Assembly (NCBI RefSeq): GCF_039655745.1
Contig: NZ_JBBYXI010000001.1
Span: forward strand, 62,001-126,000
Origin: Hohaiivirga grylli
Lineage (GTDB): Bacteria > Pseudomonadota > Alphaproteobacteria > Rhizobiales > Beijerinckiaceae
DNA length: 64,000 nucleotides
Direction of reading: 5' to 3'
The notes below the pieces were generated by a model that saw nothing but the letters and a program-made list of their open reading frames with translations, did not search any database and had not been told where the DNA came from. Shown here piece by piece: positions 50,209 through 58,040 of this stretch. The position numbers and the translations under genes are program-made. Numbering within the stretch: the first letter of the stretch is position 1; every line of letters starts with the position of its first letter.

Positions 50209-50940
50209 TCAAACCGATGCACCCTTACGGATATCCTGTTTCAAAGGCAATGCAGTATCCTGACGCTCATCAGCTTCAATAATACCCGAGCGCACACGAA
50301 TAACCCGATCACATTTTTCAGCCAGCGTATTATCGTGGGTTACCAGAACAAGCGTTGTACCCCGTTCCCGCTTGAGGGAGAACAAAAGCTCAACAATGGC
50401 CTGACCGTTTGTGTCATCGAGATTACCCGTTGGTTCATCAGCAACCAAAAGGCTTGGTTGCGGCGCAATGGCCCGGGCAATCGCAACACGCTGCTGCTCT
50501 CCGCCAGACAACTGAACCGGGTAGTGATCAAGTCTGTGACCAAGCCCAACGAGTTCCAGCTCTCTGGCGGCCAGCTCAAAAGCATCTTTCTTACCGGCAA
50601 GTTCTAATGGCAATGCCACATTCTCAAGTGCCGTCATTGTCGGAATCAAATGGAAAGACTGAAAAACAATACCAATTTTCTGGCCACGAAACTGCGCCAG
50701 TTCATCTTCATCAAGATCAGAAAGCACCGTTCCATCAACCTTCACCTCACCGACATCAGGCTGTTCAAGCCCGGCGATTGTCATGAGAAGTGTTGATTTG
50801 CCCGAACCTGATGGCCCGACAAGGCCAACAATCTCACCTGCTTTAATAGCCAGCGAAACATCTTTGAGCACATGAACCCGTGCAGCACCCTGCCCAAGAT
50901 GCAGATCAATATGGCTTAATTCAACAGCTTTAGAAGTCAT
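50209..50940 (-). CDS. YbbA-like ABC transporter ATP-binding protein
   Basis: This 243-residue ATPase belongs to the LolD/MacB/YbbA group. Walker A GPSGSGKST (42-50), Q-loop IVFQSFHLIPTMTALEN, signature QLSGGEQQRVAIARA, Walker B LLVADEPTGNLD and H-loop VTHD are all intact. It energises the FtsX-type permease encoded 10 bases downstream. Divergent from tesA across a 199-base region with a dyad at 51047. Confidence 0.93.
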   Translation of the reverse strand: MTSKAVELSHIDLHLGQGAARVHVLKDVSLAIKAGEIVGLVGPSGSGKSTLLMTIAGLEQPDVGEVKVDGTVLSDLDEDELAQFRGQKIGIVFQSFHLIPTMTALENVALPLELAGKKDAFELAARELELVGLGHRLDHYPVQLSGGEQQRVAIARAIAPQPSLLVADEPTGNLDDTNGQAIVELLFSLKRERGTTLVLVTHDNTLAEKCDRVIRVRSGIIEADERQDTALPLKQDIRKGASV

Positions 50941-51046
50941 ATATTTTCCAGATAACTTGCGTTCTTAATTTCTTATTGCAGCAAACAATGTTTTTTTCGA
51001 GGTAAGAAACTATTTTTTCTTCTTGATACAAAAAATTTCGCAATCA

Positions 51047-51062
51047 GCTTGAAAATTCAAGC
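51047..51062. promoter_or_regulatory. Dyad between the ABC ATPase and tesA genes
   Basis: GCTTGAA-aa-TTCAAGC has 7-bp arms and lies in the divergent AT-rich promoter region. It could be a shared operator for both transcription units (inference). Confidence 0.3.
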
Positions 51063-51139
51063 AAAACACCAGACATAGATTCAATCAGATCAGGAGATGC
51101 TCAAGACTGCATTGAAATGATCGAATTTTTCTGTTGGGT

Positions 51140-51802
51140 ATGACCATTATGCCAAAGTTACTTTCTGCGCTTACTGTTTTTCTCACAGTCCTGATGGGCT
51201 TACAAACGCCGGTAATGGCCGCAGAAGAGGGAAGCACAATTAAAATTGTTGCTTTAGGAGACAGCCTGACAGCAGGCTATGGGTTAAATCTGAGTGATGC
51301 ATTTCCGACCGTATTAACGAAGGCTCTTCAGGATAAGGGCTATAACGTAGAAGTCATGAATGCCGGTGTCTCAGGTGATACAACGCAAGGAGGGTTGGAA
51401 AGGCTAGCCTGGTCAGTACCCGATGGCACGGATGGCGTTATTCTGGAACTCGGCGCAAATGATATGCTGCGTGGGATCTCACCTACTATTACTCGACAAA
51501 ACCTTGAGACGATAATTCAGACACTAAATCAGCGTAAAATCAAGGTTCTGCTGACCGGTATGGCTTCAGCACCTAATCTTGGAAAAGATTATGCCGAGCA
51601 GTTTGGTGCAATTTTTCCTGATCTGTCGAAAGAATACAAACTGATTTTATATCCATTCTTTCTTGATGGTGTTGCAGGAAACATTTCTCTCAATCAGCCG
51701 GATGGCATGCACCCTACAGCTGAAGGCGTGAATGTCATTGTAACAAATATTCTGCCAACAGTTGAAGCTTTTGTAGCTAGGATTAAGGCAGCTAAACGAT
51801 AA
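51140..51802 (+). CDS. tesA: GDSL esterase/lysophospholipase TesA-like
   Basis: The protein has 220 residues from ATG 51140 (TTG 51134 and ATG 51149 are alternatives; none has a clear ribosome site). A signal peptide (LLSALTVFLTVLMGLQTPVMA) is followed by the SGNH blocks: block I ALGDSLTAGYG with nucleophile Ser, block II Gly in NAGVSGDT, block III GANDML and block V DGMHP with Asp/His. It is a periplasmic thioesterase/esterase/lysophospholipase. It is divergent from the YbbA/YbbP-like pair, an association conserved in proteobacteria. Confidence 0.92.
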   Translation: MTIMPKLLSALTVFLTVLMGLQTPVMAAEEGSTIKIVALGDSLTAGYGLNLSDAFPTVLTKALQDKGYNVEVMNAGVSGDTTQGGLERLAWSVPDGTDGVILELGANDMLRGISPTITRQNLETIIQTLNQRKIKVLLTGMASAPNLGKDYAEQFGAIFPDLSKEYKLILYPFFLDGVAGNISLNQPDGMHPTAEGVNVIVTNILPTVEAFVARIKAAKR

Positions 51803-51839
51803 CGAAAACCTTCATAACTATCAAATTCAAGGACAAATC

Positions 51840-52883
51840 ATGCAATATCGCCGTCTAGGCAAAACTGATCTCATGGTCAGTGCCATCTGTCTTGGTACCA
51901 TGACATGGGGTCAGCAGAATACAGAAGCGGAAGGTCACGAGCAGATGGATTATGCTCTGGATCAGGGCATCAATTTTCTTGATACCGCAGAGCTTTATTC
52001 CATTCCGCCCAAAGCTGAGACACAGGGTTCCACAGAACGGATTATTGGTAACTGGCTCAAAGCCCGTAATAACCGTGATAAAGTCATTATCGCCTCAAAG
52101 GTTGTCGGGAGCGGCACAAGCCCATGGTTCAGAGACAGCGGTGAGCCGACAAAGTTAAATCGCGCCCAGATCAATGAAGCCATCGACAAAAGCCTGAAAC
52201 GTCTTCAGACAGATTATATTGATCTCTACCAGCTTCACTGGCCGGATCGCGCAATGCCATGGGGTTCAAACCCAACGGTTTTCAAACATGATGATAGTCC
52301 ATCAACCCCAATTGAAGAGACTCTTGATGCGCTCAATGATTTGGTAAAACAGGGCAAGATTCGCCACATCGGTCTTTCTAATGAAAGCGCATGGGGCACC
52401 ATGAGCTTCCTGCATAAGGCAGAAACTCTTAAGCTTCCGCGCGTTCAGTCCATACAGAATGCCTATAATCTCGTTAACCGGACTTTTGAGGTTGCTCTGG
52501 CTGAAATTGCCATGCGTGAGGACGTTGGTTTGCTGGCCTACTCGCCACTTGCTCAAGGCTACCTCACTGGCAAGTACCTTAACGGAGCGCGGCCGGAAGG
52601 TGCCCGCACAACCCTCTTCAACCGTGGTTCACGCTACGAGACACCAGGGACAGAAGAAGCCATCACCAAATATATTGCTCTGGCAAAAAAATATGATCTG
52701 GACCCGTCCCAGATGGCTCTTGCCTTTGTAACATCGCGCAGCTTTGTGACATCAAACATCATTGGTGCCACAACAATGGAACAGCTTAAGACAGATATTG
52801 CTTCGATCAATGTCACAATCTCTCCACAGCTTGAAACTGAAATCAACGCAATCCATCAGCTGCATTCCAACCCGGCACCTTAA
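51840..52883 (+). CDS. Tas-like NADP(H)-dependent aldo/keto reductase
   Basis: The protein has 347 residues. Tetrad residues are apparent: Asp/Tyr in FLDTAELYSIPP, Lys in VIIASKVVG and His in LYQLHWPDR. The family's NADPH-binding end LLAYSPLAQGYLTGKY and IIGATTMEQLKTDI is present. Length and the N-terminus MQYRRLGKTDLMVSAICLG match E. coli Tas. It reduces aldehydes or ketones in the cytosol; the true substrate is unknown. It follows tesA by 37 bases. Confidence 0.9.
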   Translation: MQYRRLGKTDLMVSAICLGTMTWGQQNTEAEGHEQMDYALDQGINFLDTAELYSIPPKAETQGSTERIIGNWLKARNNRDKVIIASKVVGSGTSPWFRDSGEPTKLNRAQINEAIDKSLKRLQTDYIDLYQLHWPDRAMPWGSNPTVFKHDDSPSTPIEETLDALNDLVKQGKIRHIGLSNESAWGTMSFLHKAETLKLPRVQSIQNAYNLVNRTFEVALAEIAMREDVGLLAYSPLAQGYLTGKYLNGARPEGARTTLFNRGSRYETPGTEEAITKYIALAKKYDLDPSQMALAFVTSRSFVTSNIIGATTMEQLKTDIASINVTISPQLETEINAIHQLHSNPAP

Positions 52884-52944
52884 GCATCTAACACTATCGT
52901 CAGGATCGAAAATATCTCGAGCCTGACTAGTTGATTATAAAAGA

Positions 52945-52975
52945 GCGTCTGCGGTGTAATGACTGCCGCAGACGC
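52945..52975 (+). terminator. Hairpin between the reductase and thpR genes
   Basis: GCGTCTGCGG (52945-52954) pairs with CCGCAGACGC (52966-52975), loop of 11. It lies 62 bases after the reductase stop and just before the thpR ribosome site (GGAGGG, 52983 region). No T-tract follows, so it may be a leader hairpin of thpR as well. Confidence 0.4.
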
Positions 52976-52994
52976 ATATATCGGAGGGACACAA

Positions 52995-53531
52995 ATGCCA
53001 CGCCTTTTTACCGGTCTGGAAATCCCGCCTGAAGTTGCTCTGCAACTATCCATGCTACGTGGTGGCTTATCTGGCGCCCGTTGGATTGACCCCGAAAACT
53101 ATCACATTACCCTAAGATTTATCGGTGACATCGACCGCGCCACGGCACATGAGGTCTTCTCAGTTCTTGGAGACTGCCGCAGATATGGTGAACTGACCAT
53201 CTCAGTTGGTGAACTGGCAACCTTTGGCAGTGACAGGCCCCGTTCCATTATTGTTAAAATTCAGCCAAACAGTGCGCTTCTTAACCTTCAGGCTGAACAG
53301 GAACGCTTACTCAGACGCGTGGGTGTTGCTGCCGAAGCCCGCAAGTTTGTCCCTCATGTGACCCTTGCAAGATTACGACATGGCTCACCTTTGGATGTTG
53401 CTGAATACATGAATGCATTCGGACAAATTCCCCGCATAACATTTTCGGCAAAACGATTCGTTCTTTATTCATCCCGCGATTCGGTTGGCGGGGGGCCATA
53501 TGTGGTCGAGGCGGCTTATCCATTGGCGTAA
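52995..53531 (+). CDS. thpR: RNA 2',3'-cyclic phosphodiesterase
   Basis: ATG 52995 (MPRLFTGLEIPPEVALQL) has GGAGGG 6 bases upstream; 178 residues. The two catalytic tetrapeptides of the 2H phosphoesterase superfamily, HITL (about 36-39) and HVTL (about 117-120), are intact. The protein opens 2',3'-cyclic phosphates in RNA, formerly described as 2'-5' RNA ligase. It lies alone after the aldo/keto reductase. Confidence 0.93.
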   Translation: MPRLFTGLEIPPEVALQLSMLRGGLSGARWIDPENYHITLRFIGDIDRATAHEVFSVLGDCRRYGELTISVGELATFGSDRPRSIIVKIQPNSALLNLQAEQERLLRRVGVAAEARKFVPHVTLARLRHGSPLDVAEYMNAFGQIPRITFSAKRFVLYSSRDSVGGGPYVVEAAYPLA

Positions 53532-53580
53532 TTAGGTGCCGTAAAGGGCTTTTCCACCATGTTTCGCCCTTAAAAATCAG

Positions 53581-53606
53581 AAAATTTTCAGAAAAGGTAC
53601 CTTTTG
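53581..53606. promoter_or_regulatory. Two adjacent palindromes upstream of the IalB-family gene
   Basis: GAAAATTTTC (53581-53590) and AAAAGGTACCTTTT (53593-53606) are both perfect palindromes, separated by two bases, about 140 bases before the IalB-family start. They could be regulator sites. The rest of this 215-base gap shows nothing else distinct. Confidence 0.35.
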
Positions 53607-53746
53607 TTAATCATAAAAGGGTAGTTTTCGCCATCATATGGTCTCGAAGTTCAGCTTTTGAGGCAACTCCTTTTCCATAAGGCGGACAAAACCTTCTTTT
53701 ATGTTTTCTCCCGCCTTGTCTGTTCATTGCGTTTAAGGTGCTTACG

Positions 53747-54283
53747 ATGAAAAACACCAAATCCCTGCGCCGTCTCGGCCTCTTCGCTCTTCCTCTTGTA
53801 CTGTCTGCTTTCGCGGTAACGGCACAGGCACAGAGTGGTGGTCAGGCAACGCTGGTCACAACATCCGGTGACTGGAGTGTCTATACGGCAAGCTCCGGTA
53901 AATCGAAGGTCTGCTATGCTCTTTCCCAGCCGAAAGAGCGTCTTCCAGCTGGTCTGAACCGTGATCCGGGCTATCTATTCGTTTCTTTCCGTCCTGCTGA
54001 AAAAATCAACGGCGAACTGGCAATCGTTGTCGGCTTCCCAGCCAAGGAAGATGTCGGCGGGCAATTGACCATCGGTTCCAGCAACTTTGATCTGCTTGCT
54101 AAAGGGCCAAACGTCTGGCTGAAGAGCTCCAACGAAGAGCCTTCCGTTATTGCAGGTATGCAGAAGGGCCAGTCCATGGAGGTTAAAGTCACCTCCGGTC
54201 GTGGGAATAAAACGACAGACCGTTATTCTCTCAGCGGCTTTACAGCTGCTTTCAACCGCGCCAAAAAGGAATGCGGCAGATAA
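53747..54283 (+). CDS. IalB-family (invasion-associated locus B) protein
   Basis: ATG 53747 (MKNTKSLRRLGLFALPLV) has AAGG about 9 bases upstream; 178 residues. The signal peptide ends AVTAQA-QSGG. The mature protein is a single IalB domain with GDWSVYTAS, KVCYALSQPKERLP and DRYSLSGFTAAFNRAKKECG, including the two conserved cysteines. Named after the Bartonella locus linked to erythrocyte invasion, the family is common in non-pathogens too, so an invasion role is not implied. Periplasmic or surface location. Confidence 0.9.
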   Translation: MKNTKSLRRLGLFALPLVLSAFAVTAQAQSGGQATLVTTSGDWSVYTASSGKSKVCYALSQPKERLPAGLNRDPGYLFVSFRPAEKINGELAIVVGFPAKEDVGGQLTIGSSNFDLLAKGPNVWLKSSNEEPSVIAGMQKGQSMEVKVTSGRGNKTTDRYSLSGFTAAFNRAKKECGR

Positions 54284-54291
54284 GAAAAACC

Positions 54292-54326
54292 AATGGCCGG
54301 ATCAAAAATCCGGCCATTATCATTTT
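54292..54326 (+). terminator. Terminator of the IalB-family gene
   Basis: AATGGCCGGAT (54292-54302) pairs perfectly with ATCCGGCCATT (54308-54318) around CAAAA, followed by ATCATTTTT. It starts 9 bases after the stop. Confidence 0.92.
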
Positions 54327-54404
54327 TAAATCAGTTTGCCCTGACATTTCCTCAATACCATGTTATAAGCCGGCCTTCTCAATAAGTTTTCAAGGTTTAA
54401 GCAC

Positions 54405-55709
54405 ATGGCGGCGGAGCCTACACTCGCCCAGACAGAACCCGTTGTTCCAGCAACAGCCCAGCCAACCATTGATGGCATCGAAAAGATTGCCGATCATGTT
54501 GTTGAGGCTGGCGAAAGTGTTGGGCGTCCTTCACTTGTCGGGCTTACACGCGGTCAGATCAAATACAAGCTTTTCCACGACGCTGAGGTACCTGAGCGCG
54601 AACTGAACATGCGCACAACCCAGCTTTGGCACTGGATCTATTTCCGTGGTGCCAAAAGCTTTGATGAAATGACAAATGTCGGCAAGGCACTGAAAACCAA
54701 ACTTACAGAAGTCTTCACACTTGATCGTCCGGAAGTTGTATCAGAGCAGGTCTCCAAGGATGGTACCCGCAAGTGGCTCCTGCGCATGCAGAAAACCGGC
54801 CCTCATGATAAGGGCGCCGAAATTGAATGTGTCTACATCCCGGAAACCGACAGAGGCACGCTTTGTGTCTCCAGTCAGGTTGGATGTACCCTGACATGTG
54901 CTTTTTGCCATACAGGTACACAGCGCCTTGTCCGTAATCTGACATCAGCCGAGATCGCTGCACAGCTCGTTGTTGCCCGCGATCTGCTTGGTGACTGGCC
55001 TCATCAGGAACCACCTGTCGGCGCTTTTGTCCCGCATGAGGGTAATCGCTACATTTCCAATATTGTCTATATGGGTATGGGCGAGCCTCTGTTTAATCCT
55101 GACAACGTCATGAAGTCTATTGATGTTCTCAGCGATAATGAAGGTCTTGGCCTTTCCCGCCGTCGCATTACCGTTTCAACATCCGGTGTCGTCCCACAGA
55201 TTGAACGCCTCGGTGAAGAAGCCAACCCGATGCTGGCGATTTCACTCCATGCTGTACGCGATGATCTGCGCGATGTCCTCGTACCCGTTAATCGCAAGTA
55301 CAAGATTGCCGAGCTTCTGGATGCCTGCCGGGCGTACCCGGGCCTTTCAAACGCAAAGCGTATTACTTTTGAGTACGTTATGCTGAAAGACGTCAACGAT
55401 TCAGATGCGGATGCCCGCGAACTGGTGCGGCTTCTCAAAGGCATTCCAGCCAAGATCAATCTCATTCCGTTCAATCCATGGCCGGGCAGCAAGTATGAGT
55501 GCTCCGACTGGAGCCGGATTGAGGCTTTCTCCGAGATTGTTTTCAGAGCCGGTTATGCATCTCCTGTACGCTCACCACGCGGGCGGGATATTCTGGCGGC
55601 TTGCGGTCAGCTGAAGAGCCAGACAGAAAAGCTGAGTGCGCGCGCAAGGATGCTTCTGGAAGGGCTTAATCCGGACGATCCGGCAAGCCACAATCACGAC
55701 CGGACATGA
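54405..55709 (+). CDS. rlmN: Dual-specificity 23S rRNA/tRNA adenine-C2 methyltransferase
   Basis: The protein has 434 residues; the first 40 form an Ala/Pro-rich tail longer than in E. coli. The radical-SAM cluster motif CTLTCAFC (CxxxCxxC) is intact. The conserved VYMGMGEPLFN, STSGVVPQI, AISLHAVRDDLRD and NLIPFNPWPGSKYECS follow. The mechanistic C-terminal cysteine is in DILAACGQL. It methylates A2503 in 23S rRNA and A37 in some tRNAs. It follows the IalB-family gene, a conserved pairing in this order. Confidence 0.95.
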   Translation: MAAEPTLAQTEPVVPATAQPTIDGIEKIADHVVEAGESVGRPSLVGLTRGQIKYKLFHDAEVPERELNMRTTQLWHWIYFRGAKSFDEMTNVGKALKTKLTEVFTLDRPEVVSEQVSKDGTRKWLLRMQKTGPHDKGAEIECVYIPETDRGTLCVSSQVGCTLTCAFCHTGTQRLVRNLTSAEIAAQLVVARDLLGDWPHQEPPVGAFVPHEGNRYISNIVYMGMGEPLFNPDNVMKSIDVLSDNEGLGLSRRRITVSTSGVVPQIERLGEEANPMLAISLHAVRDDLRDVLVPVNRKYKIAELLDACRAYPGLSNAKRITFEYVMLKDVNDSDADARELVRLLKGIPAKINLIPFNPWPGSKYECSDWSRIEAFSEIVFRAGYASPVRSPRGRDILAACGQLKSQTEKLSARARMLLEGLNPDDPASHNHDRT

Positions 55710-56149
55710 GCAGCCTCCTGATGCGTTTCATCCGGATATTTCTGGCCCTGATTGCCGCGGTTCTGTTTGGAACATTCGCACTGGTTTTCCTGTCTTTTCT
55801 CGCAGGGGATACACTCGCATCCGGTGCGTTCCATTTCATGAATGCTCTGGCTGATGCACCAGACCCGATTGAGGTTATGCTTGTCACCTTCAAAGCATTT
55901 GGGAAGTTCATAACCCTATTGCTGCTGGGCCCAATTCTGCTGACGGCATTAATTGGCGAATTGCTCAAAATACGAGCTGGCCTTTGGTACATCACAGGGA
56001 CAGCTATCCTGTCCGGTATCATCCCCTGGCTAATGCGTGCACAACTCAGTGAGCCGACAGCGGGTGAGTTTAGGGTTGCCGCTTATCTTGCAATTGTTGG
56101 TGGCATCATCGGCTTTGTTTATTGGGTGCTCGCCGGGAAGAAATCCTGA
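55706..56149 (+). CDS. Hypothetical four-span membrane protein
   Basis: The protein has 147 residues and its ATG overlaps the rlmN stop by four bases (ATGA), so it is translationally coupled. Four hydrophobic spans are seen (about 8-33, 67-86, 93-110, 124-143); the loop GDTLASGAFHFMNALADAPDP lies between the first and second. I do not recognise a named family; it appears to be a conserved companion of rlmN. Confidence 0.75.
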   Translation: MSSLLMRFIRIFLALIAAVLFGTFALVFLSFLAGDTLASGAFHFMNALADAPDPIEVMLVTFKAFGKFITLLLLGPILLTALIGELLKIRAGLWYITGTAILSGIIPWLMRAQLSEPTAGEFRVAAYLAIVGGIIGFVYWVLAGKKS

Positions 56150-56163
56150 ACCCGCAATAACCA

Positions 56164-57039
56164 ATGAACACGGGCAGACATATGGAATCCCAGGTTAAAA
56201 AATCAACTGATACTTTCCATCTTGTTCTGGGTGCAGGTGGCGCGCGTGGCCTTGCTCATATCCCGGTTCTTGAGACCCTAGACGAGCTTGGTCTGCGCCC
56301 TGCCAATATCGTTGGTGCTTCCATTGGCTCTGTCATTGGTGCCTGCTATGCCGGGGGCATGAGCGGCAAGGATATTCGCCAATTCATTCTTGAGCTTGCC
56401 TCAAAGAAAACAACCGTCGCAACAGCAGTGATATCTGTCCGTCTCGGCCGCTTTAAAAACGGAAACCCGCTTCTGCTGGACGGTGAGAAACTGCTTAGCA
56501 GGTTTTGGCCTACAACTGTTCCCCGGCAGTTTGAAGAACTTGATATCCCTCTTCATGCTGTTGCAACAGATTTTCACGCCAGAGACCAGCTCGTCTTTAC
56601 CAAGGGTGAGCTCTTGCCCGCTATTGCGGCATCCATCGCTATTCCCGGTGCGTTCAAACCAGTCCATTATCAGGAGCGTATCCTGATAGATGGCGGAACC
56701 ATCAACCCTCTACCTTTCGACATTATCGGTTCTGAAAAGGATTTTACCATCGCGGTTGATGTTACAGGTGGCCCACACGCCGAAGTCAGTCAAAGCCCGA
56801 ATGGCTTTGCCATCATGTTTGGATCCCTTCAGCTGCTGCAGGGTGCAATCATCACGGAAAAGCTGAAAAGCCGGAAACCGGATATTCTCCTGAAGCCGGA
56901 CGTTGACCATTTCAGAATGCTTGATTTCTTTGCAGCCCAAAAAGTTCTAACCGCATCGGAAGCGATCAAGGACACCTTGAAACGCCAAATTGAACTGTCC
57001 CTAAAAGAAAAGCCACAGAGAATAAACTCCATGGCTTAG
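56164..57039 (+). CDS. Patatin-like phospholipase (RssA-type)
   Basis: The protein has 291 residues (ATG 56182 is an alternative start). The patatin fold shows the oxyanion-hole stretch LGAGGARGLAHI (22-33), nucleophile GASIGS (about 51-56) and the dyad aspartate in IDGGTINPLP. All catalytic elements are present. It should hydrolyse acyl esters of membrane lipids in the cytosol or at the inner membrane. Its substrate and role are not known; RssA-like proteins are widespread in proteobacteria. Gap to the previous gene is 14 bases. Confidence 0.88.
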   Translation: MNTGRHMESQVKKSTDTFHLVLGAGGARGLAHIPVLETLDELGLRPANIVGASIGSVIGACYAGGMSGKDIRQFILELASKKTTVATAVISVRLGRFKNGNPLLLDGEKLLSRFWPTTVPRQFEELDIPLHAVATDFHARDQLVFTKGELLPAIAASIAIPGAFKPVHYQERILIDGGTINPLPFDIIGSEKDFTIAVDVTGGPHAEVSQSPNGFAIMFGSLQLLQGAIITEKLKSRKPDILLKPDVDHFRMLDFFAAQKVLTASEAIKDTLKRQIELSLKEKPQRINSMA

Positions 57040-57089
57040 GAATGCCCCGTTATCCCATTAAGAGAGAGCGGGTTTATTATAGGGAATAA

Positions 57090-58040
57090 TCAGAACTGAT
57101 ATCTGAGACCGAAGTTGGCCTGAACCGGTGCGGTGACATTACGACCCGCACGGTAGTTGACCTCACCGTAAATCAGGAAGCCTGATTTCAATTGCGCACT
57201 CACACCAACACCAATGCGGCCCATGCTACCCGTAAAGTTCGTGTTGAACTGGTTGAGATCATTGATAACAACCTTGTTGCTGTCCATGAACTCATAAGAC
57301 CAGCCCGCCGTAACGTATGGCTTCCAGATCACGTCTTCCGTCTTGATCGTCTTGCCAATCGTCAGCGCAATCTCTGATGTCAGGGATTCATACGCACTCA
57401 TCTTGCCCTTCATCCCATTGCTGAGATGAACCGTCTTTCCCTCAACCGAGAAATACGTCAGCTTCACATAAGGCTCTATGAACCAACCGTTCGAGAACTC
57501 CTTCGCATAACCTGCCTCTAATGAACCACCAAAAGCATTCCGGTCATAGCTACCTGAAACAGAATAACCATTCGTCGAGATCGCACGAAGATCATTGTCG
57601 AAGTTGTTGTACTTCAGGATACCGTCAACATAGAAACCATTGTCGGCGAAGTAACCAAGCTGCAGACCAACACTGGTGCTGCCGATACGGCTGGTTCCAC
57701 CACGCTTGTGCTTGATATCTGCCTGTGAGTAGCTGGCAAACACACCAACAAGGCCCTTACCACCTGACATATCAAACAGATAATCGGTACCGGCTTCAAA
57801 GCCTTCCTGCTGCATGCGGAACTTGGCGACACTCGGGCTATATGTTGCACTGGAACCGATCACACGGGCCCAGACACCACCCTTACGCTGACTGTCGGAC
57901 ATAAAGCCAAGATCGCCCTTGCGGAAGCGCAGGTTACCCAGTTCATTTGCAAACATCATACCCGGCGCAACTGACATCGAAATCAGAGCATCCGTCGAAG
58001 GCGTTGTACGCAGATCAGTAACCTGTGGTGCAGGAGATGG
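57090..58040 (-). repeat. Autotransporter barrel repeat, copy A
   Basis: This 951-base segment aligns without any gap to 59734-60684. Base differences are scattered and, in the parts compared by eye, nearly all synonymous; the encoded barrels differ only at one position (Val to Ile in GKGLVGVF). See copy B. Confidence 0.9.

Noticed and set aside
57047..57076. Bidirectional terminator between the patatin gene and autotransporter A
   Set aside because: Only a 4-base CCCG/CGGG pairing with a long loop can be drawn, so a terminator call is not supported.
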